The notes beneath the pieces were generated by a model, which was not told where the DNA came from, did no database searches, and saw only the letters and a program-made list of their open reading frames with translations. This document shows, piece after piece, positions 47,032-56,156 of a stretch of DNA of 64,000 nucleotides (the first letter of the stretch is position 1; each line of letters opens with the position of its first letter). Origin of the DNA: Gallionella sp. (GTDB lineage Bacteria > Pseudomonadota > Gammaproteobacteria > Burkholderiales > Gallionellaceae); NCBI GenBank assembly GCA_003153155.1, contig PLWV01000008.1, positions 634-64,633 on the forward strand, read 5' to 3'. The position numbers and the translations under genes were made by a program.

Positions 47032-48708
47032 TCAAGCAGCCACACCCAACATCTCCGCCGCATGTTTGCGTGTAGTCTCGGTGATCTTTACGCCGCCCAA
47101 CATGCGCGCAATTTCCTCGACGCGTTGCTTGCCATCCAGCACCGTGATGTGGCTCAGCGTGACGCCATTTTCCACCGTCTTGCTCACTTGCCACTGCTGG
47201 TCAGCCGCCGCCGCGACCTGCGGCAAATGCGTGACGCACAACACCTGGTATGAGTTGCCCAGTTTTTTCAGCAAATGCCCGACGATTTCCGCGACGCGCC
47301 CGCCGATGCCGCTATCCACTTCATCGAAGATCAGCGTCGGCACACCGGCAACCTGCGAGGTGGCGACCTGGATCGCCAGACTGATGCGCGACAACTCGCC
47401 GCCCGAAGCGACCTTGGCCAGGCTGCGCGCAGGCACGCCTGGATTGGCGGCAACCTGGAATTCTATGGTTTCCAGACCGTAGGCATTGCCGCTGATGGCA
47501 TTATCTTGGCCCAGCGGCAACAACGCCACCGCAAAACTGCCGCCCTGCATCGCCAATGTCTGCATCGCCGCAGTGATTTCACGCGCAAGTTTACCCGCAG
47601 CTTTTTTGCGCGCCGCCGTCAATTTCTGCGCCGCAGCAAGATAGCTTTGCTGTGTTGATTTTTCCTGCTGCTCCAATTCGGCGAGATCGGCATCACCGCC
47701 CAACTCCTCCAGGCGCGCCACGATGCGTTGCAACGCTTCATCCAATTGCTCCGGTGCGACGCGATATTTGCGCGCCGCATCCATCACGCTCTGGATGCGC
47801 TGCTCCTGTTCGCGCAAGCGTTGCGGGTCGGTATCCAGACGTTGCTGATAATGGCGCAGCGCATAGACCGCTTCCTGCAACTCAGCCTGCGCGCTTTCCA
47901 GCATGCGCAGCGTTTCGCCCAGACTGGCATCATGTTGCATACCATCACGGATACGCGCCGTCAGCGCGTTGAGTTGCGCCAGACATGCGGTGTCCGATTC
48001 GCTCAAGGTTTCCAGACCGAATTCAGCGGTTTCCAGCAAACTCGCCGCATGAGCCAGGCGCGCATAGTCCTCCTGCAAGGTATTCCAGTCTGCCACGCTG
48101 AAGCCCAGCCCTTCCATCTCGTTGCGCTGAAACAGTAACAACTCGCGCTCGGCAGCCACCGCATCGGCATTTTCACTCAGACTGATGCGGCGACGGTGCA
48201 ATGTTTGCCAATCGCGATACAAGGCTGCGACTTGTTCCGCAGCGCCCGCCATGCCCGCATAACCATCCAGCAACGCGCGCTGCGCATCGGGGCGCACCAG
48301 CGATTGATGCGCGTGCTGTCCGTGTATATCGAGCAACAGATCGCCCGCTTCACGCAATTGTTGCAGGGTGGCACTGCGTCCGTTGATGAAGCCGCGCGAA
48401 CGCCCCCCGGCATCCAGCACGCGGCGCAGCAGACATACACCCGCATCGCCTTCCAGCTCTTGCTCGCGCAGCCATGCCTGTAAATGCGGCAACGCGCTCA
48501 CATCAAACTCGGCGGCGATCTCGGCACGCTCACAATCGTTGCGCACCATGCTCGCATCGCCGCGTTCACCGAGTGCCAGCGACAGTGCATCGATCAGAAT
48601 GGACTTGCCTGCGCCGGTCTCGCCGGTCAGCGCGGTAAATCCGGCGGAAAAATCCAGTTCAAGCGAGGAGACGATGACGAAATCGCGGATAGCCAAGAAC
48701 TTCAGCAT
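47032..48708 (-). CDS. recN: DNA repair protein RecN
   Basis: SMC-like ATPase that acts early in double-strand-break repair. The 558-aa protein has N-terminal Walker A GETGAGKSILIDALSLALG, a long coiled coil (about 150-380), and the C-terminal ABC signature GGELSRISLAIQV with Walker B TLIFDEVDSGIGG. It starts immediately after the nadK stop (TAAATG), so translation is probably coupled. Confidence 0.97.
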   Translation of the reverse strand: MLKFLAIRDFVIVSSLELDFSAGFTALTGETGAGKSILIDALSLALGERGDASMVRNDCERAEIAAEFDVSALPHLQAWLREQELEGDAGVCLLRRVLDAGGRSRGFINGRSATLQQLREAGDLLLDIHGQHAHQSLVRPDAQRALLDGYAGMAGAAEQVAALYRDWQTLHRRRISLSENADAVAAERELLLFQRNEMEGLGFSVADWNTLQEDYARLAHAASLLETAEFGLETLSESDTACLAQLNALTARIRDGMQHDASLGETLRMLESAQAELQEAVYALRHYQQRLDTDPQRLREQEQRIQSVMDAARKYRVAPEQLDEALQRIVARLEELGGDADLAELEQQEKSTQQSYLAAAQKLTAARKKAAGKLAREITAAMQTLAMQGGSFAVALLPLGQDNAISGNAYGLETIEFQVAANPGVPARSLAKVASGGELSRISLAIQVATSQVAGVPTLIFDEVDSGIGGRVAEIVGHLLKKLGNSYQVLCVTHLPQVAAAADQQWQVSKTVENGVTLSHITVLDGKQRVEEIARMLGGVKITETTRKHAAEMLGVAA

Positions 48709-49581
48709 TTAGAGCGTTTGATTCCAGAGCAGCTTCTCGCGCAACGTATGGTAATAACTATGCCCCACCGGATGCAGCAGACAGGCTGCCTCAGGATGGC
48801 GTGTGACAATGATCTTGTCGTGCATCTGCAAGTCGTAGCTGGTGTGACTGTCGAAGCGCACGCGAATGTCGCCGGTGCGATGCATCAGTATTTCCAGCAC
48901 CGACGAACTCTTCACCACGATGGGTCGATTGCTCAACGTGTGCGGACATACCGGAACCAGTTCGAGCACATCGAGACTGGGGTGCAATATCGGGCCGCCG
49001 GCAGACATTGCATAGGCAGTGGAACCGGTAGGAGTCGCAACGATCAGCCCATCGGCGCGCTGGTTGTAGAGATACTCACCGTCCACGCGCACCTCGAACT
49101 CGATCATGCTGCTGATATTGTTGCGATGCACCACCACTTCGTTGAAAGCTGAGCCCCTGAACACTTCGACATCGTTGCGCAACACCCGGGCGGAAATCAG
49201 CAGGCGCCGCTCGGTGACGAACTTGCCGTCCAGCATCGCCGCAATGCTGTCCTGCATGTTATCCAGCGTGAGGTCGGTAAGGAAACCGAGCCGCCCCTGA
49301 TTCACGCCGACCAGCGGAATATGGCACGGAGACAAAGTGCGCGCGATGTTCAACATGGTGCCATCGCCACCCAGCACGATCGCCAGATCCGCCGCGCGGC
49401 CTATTTCAGCCAGACTCATCGTCTTATAGGGACTGTCCTTGAGATGCTCGGCGGTCAGGCTGTCCACCACCACGGTCAATCCTCTGGATGACAAAAACGC
49501 GGCCAAGCGTAACAGCGGCTCGTCGATTTCCGGAGCCTTGTGTTTGCCGATGAGCGCGACGTTTTGGAAGGGGAATTTCAT
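48709..49581 (-). CDS. nadK: NAD kinase
   Basis: ATP-dependent phosphorylation of NAD to NADP. From ATG 49581 the protein is 290 aa with the family motifs VLGGDGTMLNIAR (GGDG) and, further on, ADGLIVATPTGSTAYAMSAG. The longer frame from 49617 adds non-homologous residues. The hrcA-nadK-recN order common in betaproteobacteria is broken here: about 3.9 kb of repeat and cytochrome genes separate nadK from hrcA, which is now divergent. Confidence 0.96.
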   Translation of the reverse strand: MKFPFQNVALIGKHKAPEIDEPLLRLAAFLSSRGLTVVVDSLTAEHLKDSPYKTMSLAEIGRAADLAIVLGGDGTMLNIARTLSPCHIPLVGVNQGRLGFLTDLTLDNMQDSIAAMLDGKFVTERRLLISARVLRNDVEVFRGSAFNEVVVHRNNISSMIEFEVRVDGEYLYNQRADGLIVATPTGSTAYAMSAGGPILHPSLDVLELVPVCPHTLSNRPIVVKSSSVLEILMHRTGDIRVRFDSHTSYDLQMHDKIIVTRHPEAACLLHPVGHSYYHTLREKLLWNQTL

Positions 49582-49681
49582 GAGTGCGATTAAACCACAT
49601 CGCCCATGCAATGACAAAGTTGACGATGAACGGTATAAGGAGCTTTCTGTGGAGCGTCAGTTCTTATCCGAAGCTTGTAAG

Positions 49682-50154
49682 GGGAGCCTCTAAAAATTCA
49701 GGGTTCGCCCAAATGCCCCACCAGGGGACGCCGATCCGCTACGGGCAAAAGCAGCCCGTGCGGAATCGCCAGCTAGGCGCGGAAAAGGGGTAAGCAGGCA
49801 AGCCCGTAGCGGCTGCTCGCAAAAAATTTTAGTTCCGGCTAACCTAAAGGTTCCCTTACACTGAAACTTCGTTTCGCCGCGCCGCATATGGGTTATATGT
49901 AAGCAAGAAATTTTTTACGCAACGCAGCATAACCAGCCACTTGGTTGCCGTTAACCAGCGGCTTATGTCACCATCTTTGGGTGACTTAGCCGAATGGTTA
50001 TGCAAAGCCTTTTGGCAACTTATAACCAACCACTTGGCAACCGTCTTTCGGGTGCCCGGCCAAAAGTTCTTCGGCTGGTTGCCTAGTGGGATGGCTAGTT
50101 GTTTCACCAGTAGTTTCATCAGTTGGGGTGAAATGTGGATTTTTAGAGATTCCC
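49682..50154. mobile_element. MITE-like element copy B (family F1), inverted and interrupted
   Basis: Left end GGGAGCCTCTAAAAATTC, right end GGATTTTTAGAGATTCCC. The body matches the complement of copy A (3969-4166), including GGGCAAAAGCAGCCCGTGCG, up to GTAAGCAAGAAATTTTTTAC. It is split by an inserted F2 array (49928-50121) between AACGCAG and TTGGGGTGAAATG. The last base of the diheme cytochrome stop codon (TAG, 50154-50156) is the first base of the element. It fills most of the 572-bp gene-free stretch upstream of nadK. Confidence 0.75.
49928..50121. repeat. palindromic repeat array (family F2) nested inside MITE copy B
   Basis: Two head-to-tail units: the first begins ATAACCAGCCACTTGG and includes TTATGCAAAGCCTTTTGGCA; the second begins ATAACCAACCACTTGGCAAC and contains the 26-bp core CGGGTGCCCGGCCAAAAG. 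The second unit forms a stem CACTTGGCAACC / GGTTGCCTAGTG and ends TAGTTTCATCAG. Nesting shows it arrived after the F1 element. Confidence 0.8.
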
Positions 50155-50738
50155 TAATCATCCCAGTCCGGATAATTCGGGACAGCCACGGTATCCGCAT
50201 CATAGACGCCCTTCGCGGCTTGAGTGTGGCACTTGTCACAGAAGCTCAGCGACTTCACACCCTTGTTGCCCCTGATCATTTTCTCGGGGATATCATGGTG
50301 CTTGCGGGAAATATAACGCAGCTCGGTGATCCGCAGCGGAGCCGGGCCTTCCGCCGTGGCAACAGCGATCTTGCGCGACCGTTTGTACCAGGATTTATCC
50401 GCTGCGTTGTCCACCGCGTAATCATGAATGACCTTCAGGGTGTCATTGTCGAGCTCGGCATTTACACCGAAATGTTTGCGCAACGCTTCGGCAGTCAGTA
50501 GCGCTTCCCAGGATTTTGCCGGCAACAACCCGGGTTGATAGGCAAAATGACATTCTCCGCATTCGTCCTGATACTGCTTGTCGGTAACCGGCTTCACCCC
50601 TTTGGTGCGCTGAAAATTAAACAGCCAGCCCACAAAGTTCTCGCCAAAAATATTTTCTTCCGCCTCGGCATATGCGCTACTCCCTAACAGAGCGGCGGCT
50701 AGCAATAATGCTGCGACTTTCAATTTCTTTTGCATCAT
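50154..50738 (-). CDS. diheme cytochrome c (DHC-like)
   Basis: A 194-aa periplasmic cytochrome with signal peptide (about 1-24) and two haem motifs, CGECH and C-terminal CDKCH. DHC features are FAYQPGLLPAKSWEALL, the central LRITELRYISRKHHDIPEK, and spacing of the haems over about 120 residues. The gene just upstream on the same strand (50748) is a membrane protein. It is a paralogue of the DHC at 52335-52844. Likely electron transfer partner of the neighbouring membrane proteins. Confidence 0.85.
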   Translation of the reverse strand: MMQKKLKVAALLLAAALLGSSAYAEAEENIFGENFVGWLFNFQRTKGVKPVTDKQYQDECGECHFAYQPGLLPAKSWEALLTAEALRKHFGVNAELDNDTLKVIHDYAVDNAADKSWYKRSRKIAVATAEGPAPLRITELRYISRKHHDIPEKMIRGNKGVKSLSFCDKCHTQAAKGVYDADTVAVPNYPDWDD

Positions 50739-50747
50739 CTCATCCCG

Positions 50748-51419
50748 TTACCAAGTCAATTTAATAGCAACAACCATAGCCACCGCGCCCAACTCGGCCG
50801 TACCCGCATGGCTGGTCGGCACTGAGGACTTTGCCGACTTATTCACTGCATAGAGCATGAGCAGCGCACCTGTGCTGGCCAGCATCACGTGCAGATTATC
50901 CGGATCTTTCCAGCCGTCTTCCAAATGAAAGTCGTCCCAGTGATACAGTAGCCCGGTCATCACCGTGGCGATGGCCATCGCAGCGGTAGCACGAGCCAAC
51001 CTGGTGTGGGTGGTACCGGATGTCTGCCTCGGCGGCTGCTGTGAAGCAGGCGGGCAGTTGTGATCACAACCTTCTCTGGACGGCGCGGTCAGCGCCGTCA
51101 ACCCGGCAAACACCACGGTGCCCAAACCCAGATATTGGTGAGCCTTCCTGCCCGACATCCACGGCGGCTGAAATTCCGCCGCAGGGGTTACAGGAGTTAC
51201 GCCCGCCTGCCCCTGAACGGCATCAGCCTCATTCGCTGCCAGCAGGTAGGCCGGGGAATTAAATGATCGTGATTTTAATGATTGGAAATTATTGGTATAA
51301 AAACTTGCGGCAGTCGGCAATGCAAGATTCACCACTGTATCGTCTGCGTACACCATTCCCGATAAAGTCGCCAGGCAGATACCGGCGGCAATATTTCTAA
51401 ACTTGACCCTGTATTTCAT
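50748..51419 (-). CDS. exported/multi-TM protein with His-bearing helices, partner of diheme cytochrome
   Basis: A 223-aa protein with N-terminal signal or TM (about 8-25), a polar stretch, and four hydrophobic segments. His positions GRKAHQYLGLGTVVF, GLLYHWDDFHLEDG and DNLHVMLASTG could ligate b-type haem as in cytochrome b561 proteins, but the family is not recognised. A Cys pair lies in the loop CDHNCPP. It starts 10 bp before the diheme cytochrome, suggesting a two-gene unit that channels electrons between membrane and periplasm. Confidence 0.65.
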   Translation of the reverse strand: MKYRVKFRNIAAGICLATLSGMVYADDTVVNLALPTAASFYTNNFQSLKSRSFNSPAYLLAANEADAVQGQAGVTPVTPAAEFQPPWMSGRKAHQYLGLGTVVFAGLTALTAPSREGCDHNCPPASQQPPRQTSGTTHTRLARATAAMAIATVMTGLLYHWDDFHLEDGWKDPDNLHVMLASTGALLMLYAVNKSAKSSVPTSHAGTAELGAVAMVVAIKLTW

Positions 51420-51439
51420 TCATTACCCCTTAAGCTGAC

Positions 51440-51580
51440 GGGAACCTCTAAAAATCCACATTTCATCCCAACTGCTGCGTTGCGGAAAAAATTTCTTGCT
51501 TATATATCCACCATATGTGGCGCGGCGAAATTTTTTCCGCGCCTTGCATTTGGGCGAACTCTGAATTTTTAGAGGCTCCC
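51440..51580. mobile_element. MITE-like element copy C (family F1), short form
   Basis: Left end GGGAACCTCTAAAAATC, right end GAATTTTTAGAGGCTCCC. At 141 bp it is a deletion derivative of copy A, lacking the GGGCTGCTTTTGCCCG hairpin segment. It lies between the 50748 gene start and the b561 stop and fills nearly the whole 201-bp gap. Confidence 0.8.
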
Positions 51581-51620
51581 TAACTGTTGTCCCGCTGCAC
51601 GGCATGTTGCGCGCAAGTCT

Positions 51621-52322
51621 TCACCCGAGCGGTTTCCGGACATAGGCGAACCAGAATACAACAACAATGGCTGAAATTATGACACCCAGCCAATTATAAG
51701 AACGACGGATACCCTCATCCGACCCGGCGGATACAAAAGACTTTTGTCCAGGCACCCGTACGAAAGACTTTTGTCCGGGCACCCGTACGAAAGACTTTTG
51801 TCCAGGCACCTGTTTGAAACCGGTGATCATGGTGCGCACCAGATTTTCATGATGCAGGATGCTGCTCATCAACACGCCGATGAGGTGCAGCAATATCACA
51901 CCCAGCATGACATTGGTCGCAACACCATGCATCTCAACCACGACATCGCTTGCATCATCCTGAAGCGCGGCCACTCCAGTCAGACAAATAAAAATGCCAA
52001 GTGACAATAGCAACCAAATCGACACGCTCCCCACTGGAGTGTGTCCCAGATAATGCTTGGGACTGCCCTTGACCAGCGATATCAGATAAGCAACGATTTC
52101 CCTGGGATTGAACAGGAACGAGCTGAACCGCGCGTAGTGTGTGCCGATAAAACCCCACAGCAATCTAAACACGATCAAACCCAGCAGGATGTAACCAAGT
52201 GCCACATGATAATTGCGCAAACGTTCTGAAAATGCCGTCAGATATGCCGCGCCGAAAGACAACGCCTGCAGCCAATGAAAAACCCGCGTCGGCGCGTCCC
52301 AAACCAAAATACGTCGAATCAT
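51621..52322 (-). CDS. cytochrome b561 with an in-frame 9-residue tandem repeat
   Basis: A 233-aa, four-TM cytochrome b of the Ni/Fe-hydrogenase b-subunit/b561 type. Family segments: WDAPTRVFHWLQALSFGAAY (His ligand), RNYHVALGYILLGLIVFRLL, a third helix after SPKHYLGHTPVGS, and VVEMHGVATNVMLGVILLHL. After the last of these comes QVPGQKSFVRVPGQKSFV and a third copy, in frame, before a C-terminal TM helix. Upstream DHC (52335) and SHP-type cytochrome (52854) make the known SHP-DHC-cytochrome b561 set. Confidence 0.9.
   Translation of the reverse strand: MIRRILVWDAPTRVFHWLQALSFGAAYLTAFSERLRNYHVALGYILLGLIVFRLLWGFIGTHYARFSSFLFNPREIVAYLISLVKGSPKHYLGHTPVGSVSIWLLLSLGIFICLTGVAALQDDASDVVVEMHGVATNVMLGVILLHLIGVLMSSILHHENLVRTMITGFKQVPGQKSFVRVPGQKSFVRVPGQKSFVSAGSDEGIRRSYNWLGVIISAIVVVFWFAYVRKPLG
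51736..51816. repeat. 27-bp tandem repeat (3 copies) inside the b561 gene
   Basis: Units 51736-51762, 51763-51789 and 51790-51816. The unit starts AAAGACTTTTGTCC and continues (A/G)GGCACCCGTACG; the third diverges at its end. It encodes VPGQKSFVR and is a variant of the F2 core. The 27-bp period preserves the reading frame. Confidence 0.9.
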
Positions 52323-52334
52323 GATGTGCTCTTC

Positions 52335-52844
52335 CTACTTGGGTATTTTTACATTGTCTTCGTTGAAATCACCGCTCTCCGCCTGAGTGTGGCAAGCCGT
52401 ACAATTGGCCGGACTCTTGACCTTCGGGTTTTTCCAGACGCGCGCTGCCACTTCTCGGTGTTCGGACTTGAACCCACGGGTTTCGGTGATGCGCAGCAAC
52501 GGTTTGCCCGATGCGTCATGCTTTCTGGCGTCGGCATTCTTTTCCAGAAAAGCCGTTATTTCATTGGCGGATGCGGCATCCAAACCGGCATTGCTGCCAA
52601 AGTGCTTGTCCAGCCCCGACATGATTGCGCGCCATGATTCGGCAGGCAACATGCGCGGCGGATAGGCCACGTGGCAGGCACCGCATTCGCCCTTCCATTT
52701 GGCATTGCTGACCGTTGGCCGCTGCCCCTCGTCTTCGTCATCATCGGCGCGGGCATCAGAAGTATGGGCAACAGACATCGTGACGCCTATCACCAACACG
52801 ACAACAGCGAACATCCGGGTGAAATTTTTAACATTGAACAGCAT
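52335..52844 (-). CDS. diheme cytochrome c (DHC)
   Basis: A 169-aa periplasmic cytochrome with signal peptide (about 1-33), an acidic start (DDDEDEG), haem motifs CGACH and CTACH, and the DHC core VAYPPRMLPAESWRAIMSGL and LLRITETRGFKSEHREVAAR. It is placed between b561 (13 bp) and the SHP-like gene (10 bp), in the SHP-DHC-b561 order. DHC is thought to shuttle electrons between b561 and the SHP protein. Confidence 0.9.
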   Translation of the reverse strand: MLFNVKNFTRMFAVVVLVIGVTMSVAHTSDARADDDEDEGQRPTVSNAKWKGECGACHVAYPPRMLPAESWRAIMSGLDKHFGSNAGLDAASANEITAFLEKNADARKHDASGKPLLRITETRGFKSEHREVAARVWKNPKVKSPANCTACHTQAESGDFNEDNVKIPK

Positions 52845-52853
52845 GACAGTCCC

Positions 52854-53276
52854 CTATTTGCGCACGGTGAGCAGGTAAGCGAGCACGTCACCCTTTTCCT
52901 GCGGGGTGCATTCTCGATCAAGCACATCGTTACAATTGCGCTTGAACCACTTTGCCACTTTTTTCATGTCAGTGAATCGCTCCTCATTGGCGGCCGGAGC
53001 AAGCGGCTTGATGATTTTATCGGTCTCGGAATGTTTTCCCTGCGCGGCAGGATTGTCGGTATGGCAAGTGGAACAACTCAAATCATGGTTACGCTTGGTC
53101 TTGAAGAAACTCTCCCCGCGTGCGGCCGAGAATTCCTGAAAACCCGGCGTGCCCGATGCCTCGGCTTTTATAGCCGCCAGCACCTCGACGGGTGTTTCCG
53201 CGAACGCCGAATTCGCCGTCAGCCCGGCGGCAACCGTAACAACCAAACCAAATGCAAAGAATACGCGCAACATCAT
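52854..53276 (-). CDS. DUF1924 cytochrome c, SHP (sphaeroides haem protein)-like
   Basis: A 140-aa periplasmic monoheme cytochrome from ATG 53276 (GGGAG upstream). Signal peptide about 1-23; haem motif CSTCH; C-terminal disulphide pair in KRNCNDVLDRECTPQEKGDV. The segment GESFFKTKRNHDLSCSTCHT and IKPLAPAANEERFTD is typical of DUF1924. SHP proteins bind O2 or NO-type ligands through a labile axial residue. First gene of the SHP-DHC-b561 operon, divergent from hrcA. Confidence 0.9.
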   Translation of the reverse strand: MMLRVFFAFGLVVTVAAGLTANSAFAETPVEVLAAIKAEASGTPGFQEFSAARGESFFKTKRNHDLSCSTCHTDNPAAQGKHSETDKIIKPLAPAANEERFTDMKKVAKWFKRNCNDVLDRECTPQEKGDVLAYLLTVRK

Positions 53277-53451
53277 CCATGACTCCCAGAAAATTGAAGT
53301 GCCGTTGAGCAGTTTACCAGATAGAAGTTCAACCTTGAATATCAACTTATGATGCACACTCTTCAGCAGATTTGTGCTAGTTTTAGTCGGAATCGGTGGC
53401 CGGGCGGGAGGAACTATCGCTCGCAACATCACACCGGATTTGTAAAGTCGA

Positions 53452-53479
53452 TTGAGCATCACATTGCCGATGGTAGAAT
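53452..53479 (+). promoter_or_regulatory. putative hrcA promoter
   Basis: TTGAGC, 16 bases, TAGAAT. The predicted start would fall at 53485-53487, that is at the hrcA ATG, giving a leaderless or nearly leaderless mRNA, in line with the lack of a visible Shine-Dalgarno. No CIRCE inverted repeat was found here. Confidence 0.45.
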
Positions 53480-53486
53480 CCCTCAC

Positions 53487-54506
53487 ATGCTAAACGACCG
53501 CGCACAAATCCTGCTCAAGACCCTGGTAGAACGCTATATCAGCGAAGGCCAACCGGTCGGCTCGCGCGCACTGCTCCAGTATTCCGGCCTGGAGGTTAGC
53601 TCGGCGACCATCCGCAACGTGATGTCCGAACTGGAAGACATCGGCTTGGTGAGCAGCCCGCACACCTCGGCAGGCCGCATTCCGACCGGCTTGGCGTATC
53701 GTTTGTTCATCGACACCATGCTCGTCACCAAACCGCTGGACAGCGTGCGCGTGCAACAGATGGAAAATAAGTTACAGCCGGACAATCCGTCGCGGCTGAT
53801 CGCACAAGCCTCCAACATACTCTCCGAACTGACCCACTTCACCGGCGTGGTCGCCACGGCGAAACGCAGTGCGATCACCGTGCGCCAGATCGAATTTTTG
53901 CGCCTGGGCGAAAAGCGCGTGCTGCTGATCATCGTGATGCCGGACGGCGAAGTGGAGAATCGCGTGCTGTTGCTGGAGCGCGATTACACGCAATCGCAAC
54001 TCACCGAGGCGGGCAACTTCCTCAACCAGCATTACATCGGCTGCAGCTTCTCGCAAATCCGCGACCGGCTGCGCGGCGAACTACAGCAATTGCATCAGGA
54101 TATGAGCGCGCTGATGACAGCGGCACTGGCCGCGGGCGATGCGGCGCAGGCGAAACAATCCGAGGATTACGTCATCAGCGGCGAACACAATCTGCTGCAT
54201 GTCGAAGACCTGTCCACCGACATGAACCGCTTGCGCGGCCTGTTCAACTTGTTCGAACAAAAAACCGAACTGCTGCAACTGCTCGACGCCGGTCGCCGGG
54301 GACAAGGCATTCATATTTTTGTCGGCAGCGAATCCGGGCTGGCCTCGCTGGACGAGTGCAGCGTGATCACCGCGCCCTACTCCACCGACGGCCAAGTGGT
54401 CGGCACACTCGCCGTGGTCGGCCCGAAACGCATGGATTATGAGCGTGTCATTCCTATCGTGGACATCACCGCGCGATTGCTGGGTAATGCGCTTTCACAG
54501 AATTAA
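53487..54506 (+). CDS. hrcA: heat-inducible transcription repressor HrcA
   Basis: Represses groE/dnaK-type operons by binding CIRCE; folded with help from GroEL. From ATG 53487 the protein is 339 aa. The N-terminal winged helix contains [20 protein letters not shown] and [18 protein letters not shown] with HTSAGRIPT; the C-terminal dimerisation/GAF-like domain contains [20 protein letters not shown] and [20 protein letters not shown]. The frame is open upstream to 53349 without homology. It is normally next to nadK; here the cytochrome loci lie between. Confidence 0.96.
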   Translation: MLNDRAQILLKTLVERYISEGQPVGSRALLQYSGLEVSSATIRNVMSELEDIGLVSSPHTSAGRIPTGLAYRLFIDTMLVTKPLDSVRVQQMENKLQPDNPSRLIAQASNILSELTHFTGVVATAKRSAITVRQIEFLRLGEKRVLLIIVMPDGEVENRVLLLERDYTQSQLTEAGNFLNQHYIGCSFSQIRDRLRGELQQLHQDMSALMTAALAAGDAAQAKQSEDYVISGEHNLLHVEDLSTDMNRLRGLFNLFEQKTELLQLLDAGRRGQGIHIFVGSESGLASLDECSVITAPYSTDGQVVGTLAVVGPKRMDYERVIPIVDITARLLGNALSQN

Positions 54507-54532
54507 AAATGTTTTTATTAACCTTTAAAGCC

Positions 54533-54664
54533 CGTCATTCCAGCGAAGGCCGGAATCCAGACATTCATCAATACACCCACGAAGTGGGACAACACCAAAA
54601 CACAGCTTTATCCGCTTCGCGAAGATTTTTGATAAGCTGGATTCCGGCCTGCGCTGGAACGACG
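54533..54664. repeat. 132-bp inverted-repeat element between hrcA and hemH
   Basis: Left arm CGTCATTCCAGCGAAGGC followed by CGGAATCCAG; right arm CTGGATTCCGGCCTGCGC followed by TGGAACGACG. The arms pair over 26 bp with few mismatches. CGTCATTCC-GCG-AAGGC-GGAATCCAG repeats are widespread in proteobacteria; the interior here is non-coding. Confidence 0.85.
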
Positions 54665-54690
54665 AAATTAGAACTTTGGACGACTCACTT

Positions 54691-55779
54691 ATGACCTACC
54701 AGACTGAACCCGCTTTCGCGCATGGCACACCCGTCAAGACCGGCATTCTGCTGATCAATCTCGGCACACCCGATGCGCCCACTGCTCAGGCCGTGCGTCC
54801 TTATCTAAAAGAATTTTTAAGCGACCCGCGCGTGGTGGAAATTCCTCGGGCGGTGTGGTGGCTGATTCTGAACGGCATCATCCTCAACACGCGGCCAAAA
54901 AAATCCGCCGCAAAATATGCCACGGTGTGGCTACCGGAAGGTTCGCCATTGCGCGTTCATACCGCGAAACAAACTGTGCTGCTGCAAGGCTTTCTCGGCG
55001 AGCGCACCAAAGCACTGTTCGTGGTGGACTACACTATGCGCTACGGCACCCCCTCCATCCCCAGCGTGCTGCGCAAGCTCAAGGAGCAGAACTGCCAGCG
55101 CATCCTGATCGTGCCGATGTATCCGCAATATGCCGCCAGCAGCACCGGTACAGCCTTCGACGGCGTGTTCCGGGAATTGCTGCAAATGCGCAACACCCCC
55201 GCGCTACGCACCATCAAAAACTATCACGATAACCCCGGCTACATCAAATCACTGGCGAACAACATCAACGAGTACTGGATGAAAAACGGTCGCCCGGAAA
55301 AATTGGTAATGAGCTTCCATGGCCTGCCACAATTCTCATTGGACAAAGGCGATCCCTACCACTGTGAATGCCACAAGACCGGACGCTTGCTGGCGCAGGA
55401 ACTCGGCTTGAAGACCGGGCAATACTTCCTCAGCTTCCAGTCACGCTTCGGCAAAGCCGAATGGCTCAAGCCCTACACCACCGCCACGCTCAAGGCGCTG
55501 GGCAAACAAAAGACCAAACGTGTGGACGTGGTCTGCCCCGGCTTCGTCGCCGACTGCCTGGAAACGCTGGAAGAAATCGCAATGGAAGGCAAAAGAGATT
55601 TCCAGCACGCGGGCGGCGGCGAATTTAACTACATCCCCTGCCTCAACGAACGCAACGACTGGATGCACGCGCTGACCGATCTGGTGATGGATAATTTGCA
55701 GGGCTGGCTGATCGCGCCGAATGCGACGGAGCTGGAGCAAGGCAGGTTGCGCGCGCTGGCGATGGGTGCGAAGAAATGA
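54691..55779 (+). CDS. hemH: ferrochelatase
   Basis: Inserts ferrous iron into protoporphyrin IX, the last step of protohaem synthesis. The 362-aa protein contains [34 protein letters not shown], the catalytic His in [20 protein letters not shown], and [16 protein letters not shown] followed by the Glu loop [15 protein letters not shown] 54691 is preferred over TTG 54676. The next small gene overlaps it (ATGA). Confidence 0.97.
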   Translation: MTYQTEPAFAHGTPVKTGILLINLGTPDAPTAQAVRPYLKEFLSDPRVVEIPRAVWWLILNGIILNTRPKKSAAKYATVWLPEGSPLRVHTAKQTVLLQGFLGERTKALFVVDYTMRYGTPSIPSVLRKLKEQNCQRILIVPMYPQYAASSTGTAFDGVFRELLQMRNTPALRTIKNYHDNPGYIKSLANNINEYWMKNGRPEKLVMSFHGLPQFSLDKGDPYHCECHKTGRLLAQELGLKTGQYFLSFQSRFGKAEWLKPYTTATLKALGKQKTKRVDVVCPGFVADCLETLEEIAMEGKRDFQHAGGGEFNYIPCLNERNDWMHALTDLVMDNLQGWLIAPNATELEQGRLRALAMGAKK

Positions 55780-56156
55780 AATCGATAGAGATAGCTCCGC
55801 TTTCTGAAACCGAGCTAGAGCTAACTCGCGCGCTTATTAACGCAGTTCTTTCTACAAGTGCCACTATAGACAAAGTTGCAACATGGCTATTGGCTGGACT
55901 TGGCGCAACCGTTGCATTGATAGTTGCGAACCTCGATAAGACAAGTTCGTTAGTGGGTGTCGAACAGCTAAGAGAGGTTATTATGTTGCTACTAGCCGCT
56001 GGGTTGTTTGGATTCGCCGAAAATATCTTGCTATCCGTGTTCATATTAACCTCCACATTGACCAACAGATTCGTAATAGCCGCGACGAAATTATTGAGAA
56101 TCATAAAATACGCCAGAATGAAAGCGGAAACATTAATGTTGAGTTTGACCCGATGA
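55776..56156 (+). CDS. two-TM hypothetical protein overlapping hemH
   Basis: A 126-aa protein whose ATG overlaps the hemH stop (ATGA). Hydrophobic segments at about 34-51 ([18 protein letters not shown]) and 66-90. The N-terminus is acidic ([20 protein letters not shown]) and the C-terminus basic. Composition is more AT-rich than hemH, suggesting later acquisition. No family recognised. The next frame overlaps its stop by 4 bp. Confidence 0.55.
   Translation: MKSIEIAPLSETELELTRALINAVLSTSATIDKVATWLLAGLGATVALIVANLDKTSSLVGVEQLREVIMLLLAAGLFGFAENILLSVFILTSTLTNRFVIAATKLLRIIKYARMKAETLMLSLTR

Noticed and set aside
49856-50239. Minus-strand 127-codon frame across the MITE/F2 region
   Set aside because: It consists of repeat sequence and the 3' end of the diheme cytochrome gene; no independent protein pattern.
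53349-53487. CIRCE operator upstream of hrcA
   Set aside because: No TTAGCACTC-N9-GAGTGCTAA-like inverted repeat was found.
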